Source: an uncultured Eubacteriales bacterium (GTDB lineage: Bacteria > Bacillota > Clostridia > Christensenellales > Borkfalkiaceae). Taken from it: a DNA stretch of 7,572 nt. How positions within the stretch are numbered: position 1 is the stretch's first letter; every line of letters begins with the position of its first letter. The stretch covers positions 1 to 7,572 of the forward strand of contig CAJMCT010000048.1 of assembly GCA_905211955.1 (NCBI GenBank), read 5' to 3'. The translations under genes were made by a program, and so were the position numbers. The notes under the pieces were generated by a model. The model searched no databases. It saw only the letters and a program-made list of their open reading frames with translations, and had not been told where the DNA came from. Below, in pieces: positions 1-6,065 of the stretch.

Positions 1-27
1 TGAAAATATTTGTAAAGGAGTTGTTTT

Positions 28-303
28 ATGGAAGATTTTAACGGCTACGCAGGAAAAGAATCCGAAAACCTTTCGGGTGAAAGCAATATTTTCAACCTAG
101 TAAATTCTCTCGCAAAAAAATTTGACGGTAAAAGTCAAAACGACCTTTTAATGGCAATCTACAAAGAAGCCAAACGCGGAAAGCAAGCGGGCACTTTAAC
201 AAATGCGCAAATAGATGGTTTTGCGCGCATGCTTTCCCCACTTTTAGACGATAAAAAGCGGGGGTATTTAGCAAAAATCGTCGAAGAACTAAAACGCATT
301 TAG
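28..303 (+). CDS. Small unknown soluble protein (91 aa)
   Basis: I do not recognise a named family, so no function is assigned. The start is well supported: an AAAGGAG ribosome binding site at 14-20 lies 7 bases before the ATG. The predicted product is soluble, with no signal peptide or membrane helix. The first 20 residues are polar and probably disordered. The rest looks alpha-helical and lysine-rich: a helix around residues 21-32, another around 38-51 (LLMAIYKEAKRG), a short linker (QAGTLTN), a helix around 59-71 (QIDGFARMLSPLL), and a C-terminal basic helix from about 74 to 91 (DDKKRGYLAKIVEELK). This suggests a small helical-bundle adaptor or nucleic-acid-binding protein, which is inference only. 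Its stop codon interlocks with that of the convergent cysteine desulfurase (4 bp shared). Only 27 bases precede it, so whether it belongs to an upstream operon cannot be seen. Confidence 0.82.
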   Translation: MEDFNGYAGKESENLSGESNIFNLVNSLAKKFDGKSQNDLLMAIYKEAKRGKQAGTLTNAQIDGFARMLSPLLDDKKRGYLAKIVEELKRI

Positions 304-1424
304 ATTTTAGCGAGTTCTTTTACTGCTTTAACGAGATAGTAAAGTTCTCTCGTACTGTTTTGAACGGCAAGGCTTACACGTGTTAAGCCTTCCTTTTCAG
401 TACCCAAAAATTTATGTATTAGGGGCGCACAGTGAAGTCCGCCCCTTACTGCTACGTCGTAATCGCTATTAAGTCTATCGGCAACTTCGCTACTCGGCAT
501 ATTGTCAAGCCTAAAAGAAACTATTCCAGAGTGATTGGGGTTAGAATAAAGGGTTAGCCCTTTAACTTCAGTAAGTGCCGAAATAAGTGTTGCCGTTTGA
601 GTAAACAAATGCTTAGAAAAATGCTCGAAGTTGTTTTTCATATATCTAACGCCTTCCAAAAGCGACGCAATATTAGGAAGGGATAGCGTTCCGCTTTCTA
701 ACCTTTCGGGATAGGCTAAGGGCTGAACTGTAGATAGCGACTCTGTCCCCGTTCCACCGAAAATAATAGGGGAAATCTCAACGTCACTTTTAAAAATTAA
801 AGCGCCACTACCCATAATGCCGTAAAGACCTTTATGGCCTGCAAGCGCAAGCATACTTATATTGTCGCTATCAAGGTTTAGTTTAACGTGCCCACCGCCT
901 TGCGCACCGTCTACTAAATATAAAAGATTACGGCTTTTGCAAAGCGCACCTATTTTTTCCACGGGCAATTCTTCGCCCGTCACGTTAGAAACGGAAGTAG
1001 TTATAACAAGATAGGTTTTATCGTTAATCTTATCTTTAATCTCGTCCACGATAGAGCGCCCCGTGGTAGGGGATACTACGTCCAAACTGATTATTCCTTT
1101 ATCTTTTAAGTGATAGAGTGGGCGAAGCACGGAATTGTGTTCAAAGATAGTAGTAATAACGTGACCGCCCTTTTTTACCGTGCCGAAGATTGCAAGGTTT
1201 AAGGCTTCGGTGCAGTTTTTAGTAAATACTACTCTATCGCTCGTCCCACCGAAAACTTCGGCTAAAAGTTTTCTACAATCATAGATAATTTCCGCACCCG
1301 TAAGCGATAGTCTATGCCCGCTCCGTCCGGGATTTGCCGATAAAAATCTAATAATGCTTTCGGCAGTTTCGGTCACTGTTCTCGGCTTAAAACCACCCGT
1401 TGCCGCGTTGTCTAAATATATCAT
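300..1424 (-). CDS. Cysteine desulfurase family protein (class V aminotransferase fold, PLP-dependent)
   Basis: Predicted to remove sulfur (or selenium) from cysteine (or selenocysteine) as an enzyme-bound persulfide, releasing alanine, in the cytoplasm. The family signatures are visible in order: N-terminal YLDNAAT (residues 3-9), the cofactor-stacking His in EHNS (H96), the PLP-binding Asp in VDGAQ (D172), the Schiff-base Lys in AGHKG (K198), and the catalytic Cys in RGGLHCAP (C332). The length, 374 aa, is normal. The start is fixed by an AAAGGAG site about 8 bases upstream on the minus strand and by the family-typical beginning MIYLDNAAT. It resembles the stand-alone cysteine desulfurase-like subfamily common in Clostridia more than housekeeping IscS or a SufS inside a suf operon; no scaffold gene (iscU, sufU) is adjacent. 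It diverges from a DUF3343-like gene 89 bp away, which suggests a sulfur or selenium donor-carrier pair. Its 3' end overlaps the preceding gene's stop codon. Confidence 0.9.
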   Translation of the reverse strand: MIYLDNAATGGFKPRTVTETAESIIRFLSANPGRSGHRLSLTGAEIIYDCRKLLAEVFGGTSDRVVFTKNCTEALNLAIFGTVKKGGHVITTIFEHNSVLRPLYHLKDKGIISLDVVSPTTGRSIVDEIKDKINDKTYLVITTSVSNVTGEELPVEKIGALCKSRNLLYLVDGAQGGGHVKLNLDSDNISMLALAGHKGLYGIMGSGALIFKSDVEISPIIFGGTGTESLSTVQPLAYPERLESGTLSLPNIASLLEGVRYMKNNFEHFSKHLFTQTATLISALTEVKGLTLYSNPNHSGIVSFRLDNMPSSEVADRLNSDYDVAVRGGLHCAPLIHKFLGTEKEGLTRVSLAVQNSTRELYYLVKAVKELAKI

Positions 1425-1466
1425 AAATTTTCTCCTTTAACGTTTAACAAAAAACGGTGTACTTTA

Positions 1467-1480
1467 ATACTATGTAGTAT
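1467..1480. promoter_or_regulatory. Palindrome in the divergent cysteine desulfurase / DUF3343 promoter region
   Basis: The 89 bp between the two divergent genes contains the perfect inverted repeat ATACTA-TG-TAGTAT. It extends to CTTTA(A)TACTA...TAGTATAAAG at 1462-1484 if one extra base is allowed on the left. Each arm also resembles a -10 box (TATACT leftward, TAGTAT or TATAAA rightward), and I found no convincing -35 partner in either direction. It could therefore be two overlapping divergent -10 elements, or an operator for a dimeric regulator controlling both genes. The sequence is direct; the role is inferred. Confidence 0.35.
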
Positions 1481-1513
1481 AAAGATTTTATATGCCAAGG
1501 AGAAAAGACGAAA

Positions 1514-1774
1514 ATGGAATACGTAGCGGTAGCCTTCCGTTCACGCACACAAACGATAAAAGTTGCGGAATTTTTAAAAAGCAACGGACTTAACTGTGAA
1601 ATCATAAACACCCCGAAAGAGGCAGGGGTGGGGTGCGGTTTATCGGTAAAGATTAATAGGAAGGCGCTTCCACTAGTTAAACAAGTCCTACTTCATAATA
1701 AAGTGGAAAATTTTGCAGGATTTTTCCTAGTTAGAAGTTTGGGCGGTAAAAGGTTTGTAAGAAGCATTTCTTAG
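1514..1774 (+). CDS. DUF3343-like small protein, putative Se/S carrier
   Basis: This 86-residue protein resembles the DUF3343 family, often described as putative selenium/sulfur carrier-like proteins. The supporting pattern is a short alpha/beta fold that begins MEYVAVAFRSRTQTIKVAEF, then an N-T-P motif (INTPKEAG, residues 31-38), then the key G-C-G-L loop (GVGCGLSVKI, Cys41). A second cysteine, Cys28, lies in the preceding strand. The start is set by AAGGAG at 1497-1502, about 11 bases before the ATG. The head-to-head cysteine desulfurase is a logical sulfur or selenium donor, and Cys41 would be the likely persulfide or selenide acceptor; that is inference from family and context. No selD, selA, tRNA-Sec gene or molybdenum hydroxylase is in the window to decide between sulfur and selenium. 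The final basic tail (GGKRFVRSIS) has no obvious role. Confidence 0.75.
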   Translation: MEYVAVAFRSRTQTIKVAEFLKSNGLNCEIINTPKEAGVGCGLSVKINRKALPLVKQVLLHNKVENFAGFFLVRSLGGKRFVRSIS

Positions 1775-1789
1775 AGTGCTTAAAAACAC

Positions 1790-1822
1790 TTGAAATTTTT
1801 GCTTTAACTATGTTAATATAAT
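1790..1822 (+). promoter_or_regulatory. Probable promoter of the nth-obg-yhbY unit, giving a leaderless mRNA
   Basis: A perfect TATAAT lies at 1817-1822, only 7 bases before the nth ATG at 1830, so transcription would begin at or next to the start codon. A TTGAAA at 1790-1795 could act as the -35. It is 21 bases from TATAAT but exactly 17 bases from an overlapping weaker box, TTAATA (1813-1818). No Shine-Dalgarno sequence precedes nth, which fits a leaderless transcript. The box positions are direct; promoter activity is inferred. Confidence 0.5.
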
Positions 1823-1829
1823 ACTTGCT

Positions 1830-2465
1830 ATGAAAAGGCAAACTGCGAAAGAGATTGTAAATACGCTGTCAGGCGTATTCACGGACAAGCCTGCGCTTAA
1901 TTTTTCCACCCCGTATGAACTGCTTATTGCGGTAATACTTTCCGCACAGTGTACGGACGAACGCGTGAACAAGGTGACTAAAATTTTATTCGCCGAGTAT
2001 AACACCCCCGAAAAGATGGTAAAACTAACGAGTGAAGGCTTAGAAAAGTATATATTTTCTTGTGGGCTTTATAAAAGTAAGGCAAAGCACATACTTTCGG
2101 CAAGCAAGGATATTATCGAAAAGTATGAAGGAAGAGTTCCTAATACTTTAGAAGAATTAAGAACGCTTGCAGGTGTAGGTAGGAAAACGGCAAACGTCGT
2201 TTATAGCGTTGCGTTTAATGGAAACGCTATCGCGGTAGACACGCACGTTTTTAGAGTGAGCAAAAGGATAGGGCTTGCTTTAGGTAAAAACGTTTTATCT
2301 ACCGAGAAAGAACTTATGAAGATTTTAGATGAGCGCGATTGGTCGAGAGCGCATCATTATTTGATATATTTAGGAAGAAGTTATTGCAAGGCGGGAAAGC
2401 CCGATTGCGAAAACTGTCCTATAAATAATCTTTGCAAAAAAAACTTAACGAAAAAGGTGAAGTAA
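1830..2465 (+). CDS. nth: Endonuclease III, DNA glycosylase/AP lyase with 4Fe-4S cluster
   Basis: Base excision repair enzyme that removes oxidised pyrimidines from DNA and nicks the resulting abasic site. The helix-hairpin-helix is LRTLAGVGRKTANVV (about residues 110-124) with catalytic Lys119, followed by the catalytic Asp137 in VDTHVFRV. The N-terminal half has the usual LLIAVILSAQCTD motif (residues 31-43). The C-terminal iron-sulfur loop is intact, with Cys186, Cys193, Cys196 and Cys202 in the classic C-X6-C-X2-C-X5-C spacing. The length, 211 aa, matches bacterial Nth. The start at 1830 agrees with the family N-terminus but has no Shine-Dalgarno sequence; a TATAAT box ends 7 bases upstream, so the mRNA is probably leaderless. 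The stop codon abuts the obg ATG with no gap, so the two genes are almost certainly co-transcribed and perhaps translationally coupled. Confidence 0.96.
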   Translation: MKRQTAKEIVNTLSGVFTDKPALNFSTPYELLIAVILSAQCTDERVNKVTKILFAEYNTPEKMVKLTSEGLEKYIFSCGLYKSKAKHILSASKDIIEKYEGRVPNTLEELRTLAGVGRKTANVVYSVAFNGNAIAVDTHVFRVSKRIGLALGKNVLSTEKELMKILDERDWSRAHHYLIYLGRSYCKAGKPDCENCPINNLCKKNLTKKVK

Positions 2466-3728
2466 ATGTTTATTGACAGAGCGTTAATAACTATAAAAGC
2501 AGGTGACGGCGGAAACGGTATCACTTCTTTTATACACTATAAAGGAAAGGTTAGCGGTGGCCCTGACGGTGGAGACGGCGGAAAGGGTGGCGACGTAATT
2601 TTCGTTGCCGACGAACATATGTCTAATCTATCCGACTACTATTATAAAACCAAATACGTTGCCGAAAACGGTACGGCAGGTGGTTCTAAAAACTGTTTTG
2701 GCAAAGCGGGACAAGACCTTGTATTAAAAGTTCCGCTCGGTACGGTTATTAAGGATAAAGAAACGGGCAATATAATTTGCGATATGTTTACCGCAGGTCA
2801 AAAAAAGGTCGTTTTAGTGGGCGGTGACGGTGGAAAAGGAAACGCAAGGTTTACAAATGCACGTCGCCATGCACCACACTTTTCCCAAACGGGTGAAAAG
2901 GTGGAAACTAAGCGCGTTATTTTAGAACTTAAAACTATTGCGGACGTTGGTCTTTTAGGCTTCCCTAACGTAGGTAAATCTACCTTGCTAAGCAAAATCA
3001 CGTGCGCGCGCCCCAAGATTGCAAACTATCACTTTACAACTCTTTCGCCAAACCTTGGAGTATGTAATCATTACGATAGCCAGTTTACCATTGCAGATAT
3101 TCCGGGGCTTATTGAAGGCGCAAGTGAAGGCGCAGGGCTAGGCATTGAGTTTTTAAGGCATATAGAACGTACGCGTATGCTCGTTCATATCGTAGATATT
3201 TCGGGGCTTGAAGAAAGAGATCCTTACGAAGACTATATAAAGATTAACAACGAACTTAAAAAGTACGGACAAGGCGTTCAAAAGTTAAAGCAAATAATCG
3301 TTGCAAACAAATGCGACGTTTACGGCGCGGAAGAAAAACTTAAAGAGTTTAAGGCAAAAATCGGCAAAGGTAAAAAGGTAATACCGATTAGCGCAATCAC
3401 GGGTGACGGCTTAGAAAAAGTTAAGGAAGAAATATTAAAGGTTTTAGCAAAACTTCCCCCCTTAAAACCGCTAGAATACGAAGAATTCAACTACACCAAG
3501 CCCGAAAGACTTTCTTACGAGATATTAAAAGAAGGCGAAACCTTCGTTATAGAAGGTACGCTCGTAGACGTATTAAAGAGAAACGTAGTTTTAACCGATA
3601 TGCACTCGCTTGCCTACATGCACAAAGTTTTGCGTGATAGGGGCATAATTAGTGAACTTAGAAAGATGGGAGCAACTGAAAAGTCTACCATTATTATCGG
3701 TGGAGAAGAATTTGAATTTATTGATTAA
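2466..3728 (+). CDS. obg: Obg/CgtA GTPase, ribosome assembly and stress control
   Basis: Essential GTPase that binds the large ribosomal subunit during late assembly and links it to growth state. All three domains are present in 420 aa. The glycine-rich Obg fold covers about 1-158 (KAGDGGNG, GGPDGGDGGKGGD, GGDGGKGNARF). The G domain has G1 GFPNVGKS (165-172), G2 TT (191-192), G3 DIPG (211-214), G4 NKCD (281-284) and G5 SAITGDG (309-315). The C-terminal OCT domain runs from about 345 to 420. The usual SFRREKYV-like segment after the first glycine stretch is replaced by SFIHYKGKV (21-29), a noticeable change in an otherwise conserved surface loop. The ATG directly follows the nth stop; the ribosome binding site AAGGTGA (2454-2460) lies inside the end of nth. 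In many Firmicutes obg follows rplU-rpmA; here nth precedes it. yhbY follows after 15 bases. Confidence 0.98.
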   Translation: MFIDRALITIKAGDGGNGITSFIHYKGKVSGGPDGGDGGKGGDVIFVADEHMSNLSDYYYKTKYVAENGTAGGSKNCFGKAGQDLVLKVPLGTVIKDKETGNIICDMFTAGQKKVVLVGGDGGKGNARFTNARRHAPHFSQTGEKVETKRVILELKTIADVGLLGFPNVGKSTLLSKITCARPKIANYHFTTLSPNLGVCNHYDSQFTIADIPGLIEGASEGAGLGIEFLRHIERTRMLVHIVDISGLEERDPYEDYIKINNELKKYGQGVQKLKQIIVANKCDVYGAEEKLKEFKAKIGKGKKVIPISAITGDGLEKVKEEILKVLAKLPPLKPLEYEEFNYTKPERLSYEILKEGETFVIEGTLVDVLKRNVVLTDMHSLAYMHKVLRDRGIISELRKMGATEKSTIIIGGEEFEFID

Positions 3729-3743
3729 AAAGGAGCACGAAAG

Positions 3744-4037
3744 ATGTTGACGTCAAAACAAAGAAGCGCACTTCGTTCACTTGCACAAGTAATCGAACCG
3801 ATTACCCAAGTTGGCAAGTTAGGTGTAAACGATGCGCTTATAGAAAGCCTTGATAAGGCAATAGAAAAAAGAGAACTTATAAAGATTACAGTTTTAGAAA
3901 ACTCTGGTTTAGAGCCAAAGGAAGCAGGCTTTGAGATTGCCGAGTGCTTATCCGCAGAATTCGTTTGCGCAACGGGTAGAAAACTCGTTTTCTATCGCAG
4001 AAGCAAAAACGACAAGGTAAACCACATAGAGTTTTAA
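3744..4037 (+). CDS. yhbY: YhbY/CRM-domain RNA-binding protein
   Basis: Single CRS1/YhbY (CRM) domain protein, 97 aa, the usual size. Family members bind RNA and associate with pre-50S particles, fitting its place directly after obg. The family pattern is clear: N-terminal LTSKQRSALRSLA, the GxxG RNA-binding loop in QVGKLGVND (Gly24-Gly27), the ALIESLDKAIEKRELIKI helix-strand (31-48), and the C-terminal ATGRKLVFYRRS strand (76-87). AAAGGAG at about 3728-3734 precedes the ATG by 9-10 bases, and the gap from obg is 15 bases, so it is the third gene of the nth-obg-yhbY unit. Its stop overlaps the convergent membrane-protein gene by 4 bp (4034-4037). Any terminator for this unit must lie inside that opposite gene; a candidate is at 4165-4205. 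Confidence 0.93.
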   Translation: MLTSKQRSALRSLAQVIEPITQVGKLGVNDALIESLDKAIEKRELIKITVLENSGLEPKEAGFEIAECLSAEFVCATGRKLVFYRRSKNDKVNHIEF

Positions 4038-4822
4038 TCGCTTGCAATCTTTTCGGTGTCTTTTTTTCCAAAGATGATAGAAATTAAAGACAGGGTAAAA
4101 AACAAGCCTGCAAAGATAACGTAGTACAACTTAAAACTAACTAAAAAACTGAAAAAAGCCATACAAAAGCCTAAAAACGCGTACTTTTTGGCTTTTTTTC
4201 TTTTTAAAATATTTGAAAAACAAAACTTGGGTTTTTTAAATAAAAGTTTATACTTTTCGGGCGGAAGTTGGTCGTGCTTTTTTAGTAGCGAATAAAGGTT
4301 TTCACTAGAAACAAACTTAACTTTTCCGCTAAACCTTTTAGAAAAATCTAAAACTTCACTCTTATAGGAAGTAGAAAAGATATACGCAGTATTATACTCG
4401 TCGTCAAGTTTGTTAAACGCCTTAACTACGTCAGACTTAGTTGCACCGTCTATTCCAAGCGACAAAAAAACTATCGCCTTTTTTTCGGGAAGATTAAAGC
4501 CGTATCTATTTTTTACGGGGTTTAGGTTTTCTTTTTCTAAAGCGTTAAATAAAAGCGTACTTGATTCGGGGTTTGGCATAAAAGAGAGTTGAAAAAGTGT
4601 GTTTTCTGCTTGAATTTTTTCTTTTTTAGCAAGTTTACTTTTAAAGCGTTTAGACTTTAAGATGGCAAACGTAAGGATTGCTAAAACTAAGGATAGAGTA
4701 ATAGAAAGGGCTATTGCAACCCTTCTATCTAAAAAATAGTTAAAAATTAAAAAGCAAGTGCTAAAGCCCAAAAAAGCGATAAAAATAGCGTCTAAAATAA
4801 CCGATAGAGAAAAACCTTTCAT
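4034..4822 (-). CDS. Unknown four-helix membrane protein with a central cytoplasmic alpha/beta domain
   Basis: Not a family I can name. From the preferred start the protein is 262 aa. Two membrane helices lie near the N-terminus (about 8-30 and 36-56), a basic linker (KSKRFKSKLAKKEK) follows, then a soluble domain (about 75-190), a lysine-rich stretch (190-213), two further helices (about 214-231 and 233-252) and a short tail. The positively charged loops suggest the central domain is cytoplasmic. That domain ends in a strand-helix-strand-helix pattern (TAYIFSTSYKSEVLDFSKRF, then VKFVSSENLYSLLKK) that weakly recalls the C-terminal half of Mrr-like nuclease domains. The usual Q-x-K catalytic motif is not seen; FLS occupies the matching strand (119-121), so nuclease activity is doubtful. 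The start at 4822 is chosen because the membrane-helix N-terminus follows it and AGGGGG lies four bases upstream. A longer frame to 4972 would run across the nadD promoter and start codon and has no ribosome binding site. The gene sits alone between yhbY and nadD. Confidence 0.8.
   Translation of the reverse strand: MKGFSLSVILDAIFIAFLGFSTCFLIFNYFLDRRVAIALSITLSLVLAILTFAILKSKRFKSKLAKKEKIQAENTLFQLSFMPNPESSTLLFNALEKENLNPVKNRYGFNLPEKKAIVFLSLGIDGATKSDVVKAFNKLDDEYNTAYIFSTSYKSEVLDFSKRFSGKVKFVSSENLYSLLKKHDQLPPEKYKLLFKKPKFCFSNILKRKKAKKYAFLGFCMAFFSFLVSFKLYYVIFAGLFFTLSLISIIFGKKDTEKIASD
4165..4205 (+). terminator. Candidate rightward terminator inside the opposite-strand gene
   Basis: On the plus strand AAAAGCC (4165-4171), one bulged T, then AAAAA (4173-4177) can pair with TTTTT (4185-4189) and GGCTTTT (4190-4196) across a 7-base loop. 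This is a 12-pair stem with one bulge, followed by a U-rich run at 4197-4205 broken only by one C. It lies 128 bp beyond the yhbY stop codon, within the coding sequence of the convergent gene. The stem has only three G-C pairs, and lysine/phenylalanine-rich codons of the opposite gene could produce it by chance, so confidence is low. Confidence 0.3.
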
Positions 4823-4835
4823 TTTGCCCCCTAAA

Positions 4836-4841
4836 ATTATA
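4836..4841 (-). promoter_or_regulatory. -10 box of the membrane-protein gene
   Basis: A perfect TATAAT on the minus strand lies 13 bases before the ATG at 4822. The predicted transcription start is near 4829, inside the AGGGGG stretch (4827-4832), so the leader would be only a few bases and the purine run might not be fully transcribed. There is no good -35 at 17 bases. A TTGCAC at 4863-4868 is 21 bases away, the same long spacing as TTGAAA to TATAAT before nth. Box position is direct; the function is inferred. Confidence 0.45.
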
Positions 4842-4883
4842 CTTTTCTTATTGCCAAATAGAGTGCAAAATATACTGAAATTA

Positions 4884-4912
4884 TTGATTTTAAAGGTTAA
4901 ATGTGCAATAAT
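4884..4912 (+). promoter_or_regulatory. Promoter of nadD-yqeK / rsfS with extended -10, predicting a leaderless mRNA
   Basis: TTGATT (-35, 4884-4889), 17 bases, then AATAAT (-10, 4907-4912) preceded by an extended -10 TGC (4904-4906). The predicted transcription start, 6-8 bases after the -10, falls on or beside the ATG at 4919. That start begins MERIGIFGG, the normal NadD N-terminus. The good spacing and extended -10 make this the strongest promoter prediction in the window, although activity is inferred. Confidence 0.6.
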
Positions 4913-4918
4913 ATAGGT

Positions 4919-6052
4919 ATGGAAAGGATTGGTATTTTTGGCGGAACGTTTAACCCCGTTCACGTAGAGCACGTAAATATCGTAGAATCGGCGATTAACG
5001 AACTAAACTTAGATCGTCTTTTCGTTATGCCAACCTTTCTATCGCCACATAAAACGCTTATCCCAGCACCCGAAGTGGATAGAATAAATATGCTAAAAGA
5101 AGCCTTTTCGGGCTTAGAAAAAGTAGAAGTATCAGACTACGAAATAAAAAAGGGCGGTGTAAGTTTTACCTACCAAACCGCCGAAGAATTTAGAAAAAAT
5201 TATCCTACTGCTAAAATATTTTGGATAGTTGGCGGGGATATGCTCGTTGACTTTAAGACATGGCGGTATCCTGAAAGAATACTATCAAGCGTTGACCTTG
5301 CCGTTTTTAATAGGGAAGATATAGACGTTGACTATAAAAGAGAAAGAGAGTATTTTATCGATAAATTCGGGAAAGATTTTATCAAACTAAAATATAACGG
5401 AAAGGTTTGTTCTTCAACTAAAATTAGGGTATACTCTGCGTTCAATCTGCCTTTAGACCGATTAGTTCCAAAATCAGTTAGCGACTATATAGAAAAAAAC
5501 GGCTTATATAAAGGGGACAAGTACACTGAGTACGTTGTAAAAAACTTGCCCGAAAAACGCTTAAAGCACACGGCAAACGTTGTTATTAAAGCGCTATCTA
5601 AGGCTAAAGAATTAGGCTTATCGCAAGAAAAGGTTATGATTACGGCAACACTTCACGATATGGCAAAGTATAAAAACGTAAGCGATTACCCTGATTTTAT
5701 ATTGCCAGAAGGCGTTCCTAAACCCGTAGAGCACGCATTTTTAGGGGCTTACCTTGCCGAAAAAGAGTTGGGGATATTTGACCAAGAAATTTTAGACGCA
5801 ATAAAATATCACACTTCGGGAAAGGCGGATATGAGCACGCTTTCTAAACTGATATTTATTGCCGATATGATTGAAGAAGATAGAGATTATCAGGGCGTTG
5901 AAGAACTTAGGGAATATTTTAAGGGCGATTTAGACGAGTGCTTAAGAAAGTGCTTAGAAGAAGAAATTTTACATTTACTAAACAAAAAACAGTATATCTA
6001 CGCGGAAACGCTTTCGGCGTATGACTACTACGTGAAAGATAAAAAAGATTGA
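4919..6052 (+). CDS. nadD: NadD-YqeK fusion: nicotinate-nucleotide adenylyltransferase plus HD-domain Ap4A hydrolase
   Basis: Bifunctional protein of 377 aa. The first part (about 1-197) is NadD, which adenylates nicotinate mononucleotide to deamido-NAD in NAD synthesis. It shows GGTFNPVHVEH (8-18, the nucleotidyltransferase GxFxPxHxxH motif), WIVGGDMLVDFKTW (102-115) and the second substrate motif SSTKIR (165-170). The second part (about 203-377) is a YqeK-type HD phosphohydrolase; characterised YqeK enzymes split diadenosine tetraphosphate symmetrically using iron. Metal-ligand candidates are H217, the HD pair H246-D247, H272 in EHAFLGAY, H298 in YHTSGK and D316 in IADMIEEDRDY. In most Firmicutes these are two adjacent genes; here there is no stop between them. 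The start at 4919 fits the family N-terminus but lacks a Shine-Dalgarno sequence. An in-frame ATG at 4901 would add six residues after a weak AAAGG (4892-4896), but it lies inside the predicted promoter. rsfS follows after 13 bases. Confidence 0.95.
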   Translation: MERIGIFGGTFNPVHVEHVNIVESAINELNLDRLFVMPTFLSPHKTLIPAPEVDRINMLKEAFSGLEKVEVSDYEIKKGGVSFTYQTAEEFRKNYPTAKIFWIVGGDMLVDFKTWRYPERILSSVDLAVFNREDIDVDYKREREYFIDKFGKDFIKLKYNGKVCSSTKIRVYSAFNLPLDRLVPKSVSDYIEKNGLYKGDKYTEYVVKNLPEKRLKHTANVVIKALSKAKELGLSQEKVMITATLHDMAKYKNVSDYPDFILPEGVPKPVEHAFLGAYLAEKELGIFDQEILDAIKYHTSGKADMSTLSKLIFIADMIEEDRDYQGVEELREYFKGDLDECLRKCLEEEILHLLNKKQYIYAETLSAYDYYVKDKKD

Positions 6053-6065
6053 AAGGAAGGTTAAA

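Noticed and set aside
331..353. Inverted repeat ACGAGA...TCTCGT as a terminator for the first gene
   Set aside because: Six-pair stem with an 11-base loop and only a weak T-run after it; it lies in cysteine desulfurase coding sequence and is probably chance.
1775..1800. AGTG...CACT followed by a T-rich run after the DUF3343-like gene
   Set aside because: Only four pairs, too weak for an intrinsic terminator; the T-rich run is better explained as part of the nth promoter region.
2798..3016. Minus-strand open frame inside obg, and similar antisense frames inside nth, yhbY and the DeoC-like gene
   Set aside because: They lie wholly or mostly within strongly supported genes, have no ribosome binding sites and give no recognisable protein.
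3890..3903. AGTTTT-AG-AAAACT palindrome within yhbY as a leftward terminator for the membrane gene
   Set aside because: The two-base loop cannot form a normal hairpin and all but two pairs are A-T; no suitable U-run follows on the minus strand.
4901..4918. Earlier in-frame ATG at 4901 as the NadD-YqeK start
   Set aside because: It adds MCNNIG before the normal NadD beginning and overlaps the extended -10 element. It does have a weak AAAGG four bases upstream, so it is disfavoured rather than excluded.
4823..4972. Longer N-terminus (50 extra residues) for the minus-strand membrane protein, starting at 4972
   Set aside because: It would cross the nadD promoter and first codons, has no ribosome binding site, and the added residues look unlike a membrane-protein N-terminus; the ATG at 4822 has a -10 box and a G-rich run close upstream.
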